Assembly (NCBI GenBank): GCA_025738555.1
Contig: JAOVFP010000009.1
Coordinates: 2,232,001 to 2,296,000 of the forward strand
Length of the DNA: 64,000 nucleotides
Direction: 5' to 3'
Source of the DNA: Cyathus striatus
Lineage: Eukaryota; Basidiomycota; Agaricomycetes; Agaricales; Nidulariaceae
Part shown: positions 47,777 to 59,429 of the stretch, one piece after another
Numbering within the stretch: the stretch's first letter is position 1
Layout of the letters: every line of letters begins with the position of its first letter
The notes under the pieces: generated by a model
Seen by the model: the letters and a program-made list of their open reading frames with translations, nothing else
Databases searched by the model: none
Told to the model about the DNA's origin: nothing
Made by a program: the position numbers and the translations under genes

Positions 47777-50673
47777 ATGTTGGCGACTTTTCTCCGACGT
47801 TTGTCGTATTTCACCAATTCCCATGCGAGGGAGTACGAGTTGTTGTCTACTACCACCACCTCCTCATCATCGTCTCTCTCGTCACCGACGACGTCTCTTC
47901 CTAGGAGGAAGAAGTGGAGGAGGGTACCGAGGATCACACCGCGGAGGGTGGTCTGTGTCCTTCTTAGCATTCCTGTGTTGCTTGCGCTGGGTGTGCTTTG
48001 GAGCGGGGTACCACCGCTCTATGAAGATGTGAGGAGGTACGAGAAGAGGTTGCCTCAGCATGCTTGGGGTGTGCTTGAGAAGGGGCGCAATGAGACCGAG
48101 GGGAGAGGGAGGGGAGGGGAGGAGGGGAGTTGTATTTAAGGTTCCCTGGACATATTTGGGGACACGGATTTAATAATGTTTTACAGGAATAGTGAGTCCC
48201 CCCTCCTTCCCGCGTCTCTTGATTCGTTCACTTGTGTATGAGAGCTGACGACCTACTTAGTTTGCTTACATCATACATTGCTCATGAATCAGGGCGCACA
48301 TTCGTATTCGAAGACTATACGTGGTCTCATTTACCACTCCCATATACGATATACGATTTCGCATTGCGAAATACGAGGATTCCGCTTAATGCGTTTATTT
48401 CGGGGCCTACGGCTGGAGGCTCCGTCTCCTCCTCTTCCTTCCAACCCAATACGCAAGGAAAAGAAAAACATCTAGCAATTTCCGCATCATACTATGCACA
48501 ACTATGCTCTTCGACAGAAGAAGAAGAAATTGACGCAGCGGACGCGCCGAAAGGCGCTGATGGTGTTGAGTTGGTGAGTTGGTGGAGGGAGCGGTTGAGG
48601 GGCGTTAACGAGCGGGGGGTTAGGTGTGTTAGGGTTCGAGAGGGGGATGCTGGTGTGGGGGACGATGAGGGGGAGGGGAAGGGGGGGAAGGGGATGAGGA
48701 GGGTTGTTGACCGGTAGTACGTGTTTCTTTCTTTTTTGGTTTTGGTTTTGGTTGTTTTTCTACTGCTTTTTGTTCTGCACTTAGTTTCTCGGATGAGGCA
48801 TCTTGTGGTGCTGCGTTGTTGCTTTCCCTTCGTGCTAGCGCGCTCATGTAGCAGCGGTAGCTTGCGTACTTCTTATTCGTGCGCTGTTCCATTTCGTTAG
48901 CATTATCATGCTCTTCGTTTGCGGTACTGTTTTTGCGTGGTTGCATTCTTTCTTTCATTCTTGTTTGGCGCGTTGCAGCTTTGGGTCGTTGTTTTTGTTC
49001 TCCTTGTGCTTCCCTTCCTCCTCCTCTCTTTCTCAGATGACGCGTCTTTCGTCGTTGTTGTGCTGTTTTGGGTTGTTGCTTTCGTACTGCCTTCGCGGCC
49101 GTTCTTCCCTTTCAGCTGACGCGTCTGCCGTCGTCGTCGGTCGAGTGTTGTTGGTGGGTTGTGGTATTGAGTCAGTTTTCGTGCCGTTGCTGGCCCGTTT
49201 CCCCTTTTACTTTACGTTGGTGCCTTCGCTGCTGCATTTCCGCCTTCGCCACTACGTCTGTGCCTTCGCATTCTTCAACTTTTCCGTCTAGGCCTACTGT
49301 TCGTGCGATTGCACTCTTGCTTGTGCTTTCCATTGTTGCATTGCTTCACATTCTTGCCTTTGCACTCTTGCTTTCGAGTTGAAGCATTGCGTTCTTCCTT
49401 CCCGCTCGTGCTGTTGCGTTGTTACGCTTCCATTCTCGCTCTCGCGCTTCCTGCGTTTCGATTCCTAAGTTTCGTTCGTGCTCTTACGTTTCCGTTATTG
49501 CGTTTCTTTTACGTTTATTCCCCCGCGTTATTACCTTGAACCTTCTCGATTTGTTTGTGCCTTGTCGCCCTGTTCTTGGTTTTCCCTCCACACTTGCGCT
49601 CCTGCATTGACTTTGCTTTGCCATTGTCGGCCTTTCCTTACTTTCAGTTCTCTCTCTCCTCTTCTCTCTCTCCTCCTTGACCGCACACTGACGCACCACC
49701 CAGCTTCTTCGGCTCCCCACGCGTCCTCACCCTCTGGCCCGAATTCTCCAGGTCCCCCATCCTGCGCGAGTTTAAGTGGTCTCCGTTAGTGACCAGTGCG
49801 ATTTTGAGGAACTTTTGGTTGTTCTCCCCGCAGGAATCTTCTTCTGTGAGGGAGAATAGGACCGTGCCATATCCGGTTGTCGTTGAGCGACGATCGGGGA
49901 GGGCGGTAGCGCGAAGGTATGAGAGTAAGAGGAGGGATACGCGGGCTACGTCAAGAGATACATCAGCACGGTGGACCTCTGCTCAGGCTCAGGCTCGCGC
50001 TGCAAGACAGGCACCGCCTCAGCCTAGGGAAGACATTATCCCAGGCCTCGTTGCAGTCCATCTGCGAAGAGGGGACTATAAGCGGCATTGTCCGCGATTA
50101 TACAACTGGGGCCTATCGTATATGGGACTGAACACTTTCCCGGGTCTCCTCGATACCTTTGACCGCACGCAGTTCAACGTGTCATACATCTCAGCGGGAA
50201 CTTCGGACCCGGATGAAATGGCTGTAGACCCTACATCTCCCGCGCTCGAACGGACGAAGCTGAAGGAGTATTATCTTCAGCATTGTCTGCCTAGTATTCC
50301 ACAGCTCGTACAGCGGCTCCATGAAGTGCGGGAAGATAACCCCTCTTTGAAGAGGGTGTATGTGTTGAGTAATGCCTGGCCGAGCTTTTTGAATGAGTTG
50401 AAGAAGGAGCTGAGGAAGGATGGATGGGGTGATGTGGGGGACAGTTATGATCTTACTCTGGATTCGGAACAGAGGGGTGTCGCTGCTGCTGTTGATATGG
50501 GTGTTGCGGAACGGGCGGAGGTGTTTCTTGGGAATGGGGTGAGTTCCTCCCGATGTTACTATGAGATGGAGTGCTGATTGAGGAAAATGGTATAGTTTTC
50601 GAGTCTGAGTGCGAATATTGTAATGCTGAGGATTGCGAAGGGGATGGGGGTTAGTTCGAATCGATTCCTTTGA
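47777..50673 (+). CDS. O-fucosyltransferase-like glycosyltransferase (type II membrane)
   Basis: Four exons: 47777-48191, 48261-48713, 49704-50538 and 50596-50673. Introns are 69, 990 and 57 nt with GT/AG ends and consistent phase. The start MLATFLRRLSYFTNSHARE fits this basidiomycete family; in-frame ATGs at 47735 and 47771 are alternatives. A basic stretch and one membrane segment (VVCVLLSIPVLLALGVLW) predict a Golgi type II enzyme. Later motifs: FPGHIWGHGFNNVLQ (48139-48186), TFVFEDYTWSHLPLPYT, VLTLWPEFSRSPILREF, GLVAVHLRRGDYKRHC (the sugar-nucleotide region of O-fucosyltransferases), LKRVYVLSNAWPSFL and a C-terminal NIVMLRIAKGMGVSSNRFL. Likely donor GDP-fucose; acceptor unknown. One problem: exon 1 changes frame by one base within the G-rich 48090-48129, so this is either a real frameshift, a sequencing error or a missed tiny intron. 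Confidence 0.7.
48714..49703 (+). other. Unusually long intron (990 nt)
   Basis: Lies between GTAGTA and CACCCAG, in phase with both exons. It is strongly T-rich, with loose repeats such as TTCGTGCTCTTACGTTTCCG and TTGCATTCTT. Open frames crossing it are low-complexity and not credible. Most introns in this window are 54-73 nt. Confidence 0.6.
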
Positions 50674-52003
50674 GCTTTTGAGCGAGGTGGTTCGGGGGTG
50701 TTGTTATTCAGTGAGTTGAGCCTTGTTATTTGCGGGGAGATGATGTAGGCTGATACATTAAGTTGTAGTGTTCCTGAGGGTACGAGTAGGGTGCTCTATG
50801 TTCGTCGGAGGTGTAGCCGTGGGACTTGCGGATTGGTGGGTGTTGAAAGAGAGGAACATGAGGCTTCTGCTTGCAGAGGAGTGCTGCGCCGGGTGGGAAC
50901 TCTCGGGTTTGAGTCACCGCTGTGGTTCGACTTTGACCATTAGAACGCGTCGTGTATGACGAAGGAAGCTCGTGCTAACGTAGTGCCGCGCCGGCCAGGT
51001 GGGGACCTCGGGTTTGGGTGACCGCTGTGCTTGGACTTTGACTTTGACTTTTATGGCGTGTTTGCTGTCTGGACTCTGGAGTCAGGCTTCAGAAACGATT
51101 AGACTTTGGTTGCGCTTGGGGTTCAGACCTCCTTCCTGCCCTCAGACTGGCTTTTGCGATGTCAGTGATGCGTATCCAGTCATGTGCGCACCTCAGTCCA
51201 GCGTTGACAATGAATGAAGACCCGAGTTCGGAACTCACTTGAATTGGAATTTAGAACGTAGTATGTCTTGCAAGTCGAAACTCTCCTCGACTGCGACGTA
51301 GAGCTGTCGAGTGATCGTTCCTTCAGGATGGATTGAGATGTGATCTTTTCCTCGAATTAGATAGAACCACGACCCTCGACGGGATAGAATTAATGGAGTA
51401 ATAGTAATCTTACACTAACTTATAACCATTTATCTTTCTTTTTATCATTACTGCTCTTGTCTTGAAGAATTTATATTACCTCATGTTTTGTATTTAGGTT
51501 TTTGATAATTGGAGTATTTGTTTTATGTGTGCAGTTCAGACATTGGGAACTGTTGAAGAAATGTTGCTTGCAAGGTTCTCAGGTGAAAATGGGTTGCAGT
51601 TTTGGTCATTCACACCCAGTGAAAAAGCCATTGAGGGAGAATAGATGTGATCATATGAATATTTGCCAGAATATACAGTAGTCAGACTGTAGTGAGGCCC
51701 AGTGAGGGATATATGAAGCTAATATTTTTTAAGCTCTTCTTATCTTTCCCAAGAAATCCTATCTTACAAATTCACCTTGTTTGACAAGGTTTCTCTGCAG
51801 GTGAATAATTGGTTCATTTTTCAATATTCATGTGATTTTTCCCACAACTATATATTTTTCACAATAAAGATATAAGGCCAGCAAGTTGATAAGAGATACT
51901 GGATTACATACAGGGGGGCAAAGTAATACAGTAGAAACTCATTGATAGGCTAATACTTATAAAAAAGATGAGTTATAAAAAAGGGGAGGAACAAGTTGAG
52001 TAC
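50674..52003. other. No gene recognised
   Basis: Two imperfect copies of a CGCCGGGTGGGAACTC-like block lie at about 50888 and 50991, each followed by ACCGCTGTG. The GC content drops sharply after about 51400, which may mark the edge of the repeat-rich block to the right. Confidence 0.4.
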
Positions 52004-52624
52004 TGTGTATTGGGCTGTCAACTTTTCGAGTTACCAGTAACTTGAATGGAACTTGAATGGAACTTGAGTGGAACTCAACTTAGGAACTCACCTGTAACTT
52101 GAAAAATGTAAATTAGCTTGATTTGTATTGTATATCACAAACATTCTGACCCTGCTATGGATTACTAGATTAATGCTCACTCACTATTGTGCCTTGGTGC
52201 TCATCATTTCACATCCCCCTGAATGTTGATCATTAATTTGATCTGATGCTTCTCCCTCCATCAAATTGATCAATGAGTGCTGCACATTGTTTTCCATGGT
52301 GCATTTGATCACACATTTGATCACATTCATATGCCTCATCATTGTTATAAACAGTGAGCACCCATTATTTTCATTTCTGATTGAGTTATTGGGCAATTCC
52401 TCTCAATTTTTTGTGAATATGAATGTATATTAAATGCTTCTACAGTACAGCTAAATTACCTATGAAATAGTATAAAAAGCTCATATTATTATTATTAATG
52501 TTATATTTTATGTAAGCACAGTACATCATGCTTATGCAACTAAGATGTTATATTACATGCAAAATAACTAACTTCATATTGTAAAAAAAAATCACAGGAA
52601 GAATCCAAAAACTGAGAGAAGAAT

Positions 52625-53390
52625 TGTTATATTCATGTCTGGATATATTGTACTGACATTACCAAAGGTTCCCACATGACCTTCCAATACACCCAGAATG
52701 TACCTGCTATGGGTCTATACTTCCCCAATATTCCTGCCCAGGTTCCTACCTGGAACCCATCAGGTTTTCCTTTGGGTTCCCCAGATACATACTTTCTCTT
52801 ATGATGGCCTCACCACATCATTGTACTACTACTCCTCCCTTCCATTCCCACTTATACATTTCATTATGGTCAATGTAGTTTAGTTCTTTATTCTTCATTC
52901 TGAGCATATCATTTGCACCCCTACTCCGCTTTGCCCAGTCTTTATCTCTTACCTATCCCTTTGACTTCTCCTTAGTATTATACTTCTACATTCATACCTA
53001 CTGCTTCCTAGTACATATATATAGTCTTCCAGATGTACTAAGTAGTCTTCAGTATTTGTATCAACTCTGTACACTTCTTCCTACTCTTAAGTTCTGAAAC
53101 CTGCTCTGGGTTGTCCTTCGGGTTTCTCTCCCACTGCCTAGTGTAGTGGTGAAGCCTCTTCTCATACTCTGGAATGTTTCCTTTCCTTGTATATTGTCTG
53201 TTGTGGAATATGAACCATTCCCTGGGGATATCCAGGTGGTGCAGCACATACACTGAAGCCACAGTTCATTCCTGCACTTCTGCTCTATGTTTCCACACCC
53301 ATACTCACTTTGGGTTTCCATTATAGTTCTCCTGCACCTTCTGGGCATCTTCACATCCATTTCCTAGTAGGAAGGAATCAGTACATAACA
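52625..53390 (-). repeat. Solo LTR, copy 2 (766 bp)
   Basis: TGTTATATTCATG to GTACATAACA on the plus strand, flanked by AGAAT (52620-52624 and 53391-53395). It matches copy 1 in inverse orientation. It lies inside the 52.0-55.3 kb element and is therefore younger than it. Confidence 0.9.
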
Positions 53391-53934
53391 AGAATGCACA
53401 AAATATGTGCTCACTGTTGAACATGATGATAGAAGAAATGCAACATGATCATCATCAGTGCATCAGAAGCAAGTTAAATTATCAGGGATTTGATGGCTGA
53501 TGTGATGGCACTATTTTTACACACCTGCTGTGGCAGGGGTGGGTGTGGGAAACAATGGGCTAAGGGATCATGACAATAATGAGCATGATTGTAAAGTATG
53601 GGTTTTTGGTAATGGAATTTGAGGAACTTAACTGGAACTTAACTGGAACTCAAATGGAACTCAACTCAAATTTGAGTGTCCTTGAGTGTCATTTACTACT
53701 TGAAGGTAACTCAGTGGTAAATTAACTGACACTTGAATTTAGGAACTAAACACCACTCAAAAAAAATAAGCAAGGAACTCAACTCCACTCAATGGAACTT
53801 AACTTTCAGTCAAAAAAATAAGTGAGAAACTTAACTTTACTCAAGGGAACTTAACTTTTACTTGAAAAATAAGCAAGCTGTATACCTGTATTGTATGAGA
53901 ACCTTACAGTAATTATACAGTAGTTTGTGTTGTT

Positions 53935-54550
53935 TCCCACCCCTCTGCTCACTGTTTCCCATGCATATAATTCAATGTTTACTCATTTCCCATTAATTGC
54001 ACATCCTCATTGTTGCCTGCATCTCCACTCATAATTTCCCATGCATCTGCTTAACATATCATGCCAACATACTTTCATGCTCAATGTTTCCCATGCTCTG
54101 CTGCTATTATTCTGACCTTTACTCATTATTTCTCACCCTCTTGCTCATAATTTCTCATGCATCCACTTATTATTTCTGCTGTCCACTGCTGTCCACTTCC
54201 TACTCAGCATTTCCCATGCTTTTGCTCCTCCTTTAATTATTATTTCCAGCCTTCCCTTCTGCTTGCAATTTCCCATGCATTTCATCATTTCCTGCCCTCC
54301 TGCTCATAGTTTCCCACACTCCGCTTTCACTTCTGGTGCTCACTGGGTGGTCACATTTATTTCCCATGCCTCTGCTTCTGCTGTTCACTGCTGTCCACAT
54401 TCCTGCTCAACATTTTCCCATGCTATTGCTTATTATTCCAACCTCTGTTCATTATTTCCCTCCCTCCCATTTGCAATTTCCCACTCATTTCATCATTTCC
54501 TGCCCTTCCACTCATAGTTTCCCACACCTCCACTCTTATTTTCCCTCACA
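53935..54550. repeat. Degenerate TTTCCCATGC-type tandem repeat
   Basis: TTTCCCATGC or close variants recur more than a dozen times at irregular 20-60 bp steps, mixed with CTGCTCA. Part of the 52.0-55.3 kb element. Confidence 0.6.
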
Positions 54551-55724
54551 ACTAATACACTTTTCTACACAAATCACATAATCTGTACAAAGCATGGAAC
54601 ATAGTATAATAAAAGACTAAATACATATATAACTCGCATTTTTATAAGTTTATTTACATTAGTACTTAGTATAATATAACCTACTAAATGTATAACAACT
54701 TATATTAAATGATGCAAAAAGATTGAAATAAAAAGAGCAAGAATTGAGCTTAAAAATCAGAAAAGACTTGCTCACTGTTGAGCATGATGAGCATTGATGA
54801 TAAGGAAGAGTGCACATCAAAAATCACACAATGTGTTGACATCACAGTGATGAATATTTGTGTATGATAGATGTGATGGTTCAATACTGCATGTAAACAG
54901 AAGTAAATAAAGGTGGGCAGAGTGCATGGGAAATGTAGATGAAATCAGGTGGGGTGCAGGACAGAGCTGTGGTAGCAATAGTAGTGATTAGCAAATAGTA
55001 GTACTAGTGATTAGTTTATAGTTACTGTATAATTGAAATTTTGAAACTTGAACTTGAGGGAACTCAACTTACACTCACTCAGATAGTAGTAATAGTAATT
55101 AGTTTTTACTTTACACTTGAAATTTTGAAAATTGAACTCGAGGGAACTTGACAAATTAGTGAGGAACTTAACTTGAGAGAACTCAACTTTCAGAGAATTA
55201 ATTAGTGAGGAACTTAAGTTGACTTGAAAAACTTAACTTTCACTGAATAAAAATAAGTGAGGCCAAAGCAGAACTTAACTATAACTCAACTGGAACTTAA
55301 CTTTGACTCAAAAAACTTAAGGGGAACTCAAAATGTTAGCAGCCCCTGTGTATTACAAGAGGACACCTATTAATATGTTACATTGAAATTTGTAGCAATA
55401 ATGGTATTCACAGCACACTTAGGACCATATACTCAGTAATAAGAATTGCAGTAAAATCAGATTGGCAAATATAAGGTAAGATAATGAAGAACAGGGTAAA
55501 ACTAATGGGGACAGAATTAATGGAATGTACTAGAAGTAATGGAAAGGCATAGAATGAATAGCAATAATAAAGGGAAGGAATAAGTAAACAGTAACAAGTA
55601 AACATTAGGTAAGTAAGAGTTCAATATATAACAAATGTATACAGTCTGGAGGAAACATACAATTCTCAGATGAAAACATAACATTGACTATGTCAGTCCT
55701 AGGGGCTTTGTCACAGATATGACA

Positions 55725-57600
55725 GAAGTGCAGACTGGAAGTATGTGAAGTAGAAATACTACAATGAAGTAATGACTGCATCAAGTGTGAAGCCAAAGTC
55801 AACTATTGAAGTAACAGCTGCAGTGAAGAAGGAAAAGTATGAAGTGCAGACTGGAACTAGGTGAAGTAGAAATACTATGATGAAGTAATGACTGCATCAA
55901 GTGTGAAGCTGAAGTCAAACAGTGAAGTAACAACTGCAATGAAGTGAAGAAAGTATGAAGTACAGACCAGAAGTATGTGAAGTGAAAATACAATGATGAA
56001 GTAATGACTGCAACAAGTGTGAAGCTGAAGTGAAACAGCAAAGTAACAGTTGCAATGAAGTAAGAAAAGTATGAAGTGCAGACTGGAACTGGGTGAAGTA
56101 GAAATACTATGATAAAGTAACAACTACATCAAGTGTGAAAATGAAGTCAAACAGTGAAGTAACAACTGCAATGAGGTGAAGAAAATATGAAGTGCAAACT
56201 GGAAGTACATGAAGTGGAAGTACTATAATGAAGTAATGACTGCAATGAAGTGAAGAAAGTATGAAGTGCAGACTGGAACTGGGTGAAGTGGAAGTACAAT
56301 AATGAAGTAATGACTGCAACAAGTGTGAAGCTGAAGTCAAACAGTGAAGTAATAACTGCAACAAAGTGAAGAAAATATGCAGTGCAGACTGGAAGTACAT
56401 GAAGTAGAAGTACAATGATGAAGTAACAACTACATCAAGTGTGAAGCTGAAGTCAAACAGTGAAGTAATAACTGCAACAAAGTGAAGAAAATATGCAGTG
56501 CAGACTGGAAGTACATGAAGTAGAAGTACAATGATGAAGTAACAACTACATCAAGTGTGAAGCTGAAGTCAAACAGTGAAGTAACAACTGCAATGAAGTG
56601 AAGAAAGTGTGAAGTTGTTACATCTGTGTCCAGATACATCATGCTGACATTACCAAAGGTTCCCACGTGACCTTCCAACACACCTGGTCCATTCCCAGAA
56701 CATATCTGCTATGGATTTATACTTCCCAATGTTCCTGCCCAGGAATGTACCCAGAACCCATCAGGTTTTCTATTGGGTATCCCAGATACGTAGTTTCTCT
56801 TATGACAGCCTCACTGCATCATCATTCCATTACTCCTCTCTTCCATTTCTACTTGTATGTTTCATTATGGCCTTTGTAGTTTAGTTCTTTATTCTGCATT
56901 CTGAGTGCATCATTTGCACCCCTACTCCGCTTTGCCCAGACTTCATTTCCTACTTACTCCTTTGATTTGTTCTTTGTATTATACTTCTACATTCATACCT
57001 ATAGGTTCCTACTTAGTATAAGTAGTCTTCCAGATGTACTAAGTAGTCTTCAGTATTCATATCAACTCTGTACACTCTCTTCCTACTCTAAGTTCCGAAA
57101 CCCACTCCAGGTTTTCCTTTGGGTTCCTCTCTGCTACCTAGTGTAGTGGCGAAACCTCTTCATATACTCTGGAACATTTCCTTACATTGTATATCGCCTG
57201 TTGTGAAATACAAACCATTCCCTGGGGATATCCAGGAGGTGCAGCACATATGCTGAAGCCACAGTTCACTTCCGCACTTCCACTCCTGTTCCCGTACCCA
57301 TACTTACTTTGGGTTTCTGTTATAGCTCTCCCACACCCTCCAGGCATCTTCACATTTGTTTCCCAGGATGAAGGGAATCAGTACATAACAGAAGTGTAGA
57401 CTGAAACTGAGTGAAGTACAAGTACTATGATGAAGCAATGACTACATGAAGTGTGAAGCTGAAGTCAAATACTGAAGTAACAGGTGCAATGAAGTGAAGG
57501 TAGTATGAAGTGCAGACTGAAGTTGTATGAAGTAATATGTATGAAGTATTGACAGCAGTGCAATTGAAGTAGCTTTATAAGTTGAGCTCTTTACACTTAG
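55725..57600. repeat. 116-bp satellite array (about ten units), split by a solo LTR
   Basis: The marker CAGACTGGAA (or a close variant) begins at 55731, 55847, 55963, 56079, 56195, 56269, 56385 and 56501, then after the LTR at 57397 and 57513. Steps are 116 bp, except one of 74 (a 42-bp deletion). Subtracting the LTR and one copy of its duplication (780 bp) places 57397 at 56617, exactly one period on. Units contain GAAGTAATGACTGCA and AGTGTGAAGCTGAAGTCAAA. Confidence 0.9.
56616..57390 (-). repeat. Solo LTR, copy 3 (775 bp)
   Basis: TGTTACATCTGTG to GTACATAACA, flanked by GAAGT (56611-56615 and 57391-57395). Same family as 38067 and 52625, in the orientation of the latter. Inserted inside the satellite. 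Confidence 0.9.
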
Positions 57601-57812
57601 CTGGGTGTTCTGTACAGATCTGTGCAGATTATGCAGAATCTGTATGGAATCTGGGAGGTCAAGAATTGGCTGAGATATCACTATAATGAAGGAAATATCC
57701 CATACAGAATTCTTATGGATTTTGCACAGATTTATACAGAATGGAAAATTCTGTGCAGATTATGCAGAATTCCATAACAAAGAGTTCCTCGGAATCTGTG
57801 CAGACTTTTATC
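57586..57812. mobile_element. KDZ-type MITE fragment (left end)
   Basis: GAGCTCTTTACACTTAGC, then CTGTACAGATCTGTGCAGA-type repeats as in the elements at 19258 and 62025. No matching right end is visible nearby, so it is truncated. Confidence 0.6.
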
Positions 57813-57854
57813 AGTACATACATTTATTGTAATAATAAAATAAACTGTATTGCA

Positions 57855-57932
57855 TATGTTTTGAACCCCAGTCTGCACTATGCTTAGTCATTGAATATAC
57901 AGTGTGCTTAACCTCCTGAGCTAGTGTGTCAT
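57855..57932 (-). repeat. tRNA-like sequence (SINE-type head)
   Basis: On the minus strand, the A-box-like TAGCTCAGGAGGTTAAG is followed about 40 bp on by the B-box-like GGGGTTCAAAA. Acceptor pairing is not evident. Probably tRNA-derived repeat. Confidence 0.4.
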
Positions 57933-58254
57933 TGATGCTATAACATAGCCACCAACAATGTGATGCTCATTGTCTTCTCTGTCACTGGCTGTTGGTAACT
58001 GATAACTGGTGACATGTTACCACTGACATCGCTCTTCATATCTGATCTTCCCACAGTGTTGTCTATGATCTCGTAGACTCTCACCTCCACCACCACCTGT
58101 TCCACCCCCCCCTTTATCCTCACATGCATCACAATGATGATGCAAACCCCTTCAGCCCCCTTCTTGCTTAATGAAGACAACAATGCCATGTTGTCCAGCC
58201 CTCTGCCTTCCCTGCACTGTGAAAACAACACTCCTTTTTCCACATGCTCAGGCC

Positions 58255-58875
58255 ACCCCCTATGCATAGGCCCATCATCAACATATGCCTATGTGTGTGC
58301 ATCAACATGGCACCCCTGCCTGTTCCACCTTCACCTGTCCCCCACTCTCTCTTCTCCACCCCCCCTCTGCACCATATGCATAGGCCTGTCATCAATGTGT
58401 GTGCATCAACATGGTACCCCTGCTCATTCCACCCTCACCTCACCCCCACTCTCTCCTCCCCACCCCCCCTCCCCACCATATGCACAGGTGCATCATCAAC
58501 ATGTGTGTGTCAATGTGACACCCACACCCATTCCACCCTTGCCTCACCCCCACGCTTGCCTCACCCCTGCTCTCTCCTCCCCACCCCCCCTCTGCACCCT
58601 ATGCACAGGTGTGTCATCAATGTCTGTGTGTCAGTGTGGCACCCCTGCCCATTCCACCCTTGTCTCTCCCCCACTCTCACCTCTTCCTCACTCTCTCCCC
58701 CACTCTCTCCTCCCCACCCCCCCTCCCCACTGTACACATAGGTGCATTGTCAACATGCATGCATCAACTGGCCACTCCCCTGCACATAGATGTGCCATCA
58801 ATATATGTGCATTGACATGGCATTCACATCTCACACCCTATGCATAAGCACACTATTGACATATGCCTATGTGTG
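58255..58875. repeat. C-rich minisatellite of ~105-140 bp units
   Basis: About five units each contain CTCTCCTCCCCACCCCCCCT, a CACCATATGCACAGG-like part and TCATCAACATG. Long plus-strand frames (58134-58847, 58244-58741) are made of the repeat and are not called as genes. Confidence 0.7.
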
Positions 58876-59104
58876 TGTGTCAATGTGGCCCAGATAGCAC
58901 AATGAGAATACAGATGGAGATAAAAGGATGTGAGGAGGAGATTGGGTAGATAGAAAATGAGGGAGGAGCAGATGAGAATAGAGAGCAGGGTTGGGGAGGA
59001 GCTGAAGGCAAGATGGGAGTAGGGTGTGGATGGCAGAGAGGTCTGTGACAGCGGAGGGTGGAGTGGAGTCTGATGAGCCAGTTCAAGTGTGGGGAATAGG
59101 GAGA

Positions 59105-59350
59105 CAGAAAGAAACCTTCCATCAACACTCCCCCTTGATGTGTGTCTGCCACCTGTGTACCCCACCATCACCCCTCAATGTGTGCTTCCATGTGCATACC
59201 TCATTGTCACCTCTTCAACACCTCCCCCATCACCACACCCCTTCAGCACCCACTCAATGTGCACCTGCCACCTGCATACCCCCACTATCACCCCTCAATG
59301 CACACTTCCCTCTGTTGTCTCTGCCACCATCACTACACTCACAACACCAC
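59105..59350. repeat. Degenerate CACC-rich tandem repeat
   Basis: Units with CACCATCACCCCTCAATG and TGCCACCTGTGTACCCC recur two to three times. Low complexity. Confidence 0.5.
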
Positions 59351-59429
59351 CATGCCTGAGTACTTGTTATGGTCATTGCCAAGGTCATAGGGGAAAGAGG
59401 GTAGAGGAAGGTGGTAGTGGCCATTAATA

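Larger units (their letters stand above)
52012..55346. mobile_element. Non-autonomous DNA transposon with 8-bp TSD (3335 bp with nested LTR)
   Basis: The left end GGGCTGTCAACTTTTCGAG and right end AACATTTTGAGTT, inverted as in CTCAAAATGTTAGCAGCCCC, form imperfect inverted repeats. TGTGTATT flanks both sides exactly (52004-52011 and 55347-55354). Subterminal runs of GGAACTTAACT / GGAACTCAACTT repeats occur at 52035-52100, 53620-53880 and 55040-55340. No transposase is visible. A solo LTR (52625-53390) sits inside; without it the element would be about 2.56 kb. The class is uncertain (hAT or KDZ-like by TSD length). Confidence 0.8.

Noticed and set aside
49068..49789. Frames of 60-130 codons within the long intron
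   Set aside because: Low-complexity T-rich sequence. Overlapping frames on one strand have no motif.
55799..56681. Minus-strand frames encoding SLHFILFLLH-like repeats
   Set aside because: Products of the 116-bp satellite. The period is not a multiple of three, so no stable repeat protein is encoded.
58134..58847. 237-codon plus-strand frame as a proline-rich protein
   Set aside because: Composed of a C-rich minisatellite; other frames over it are equally open.
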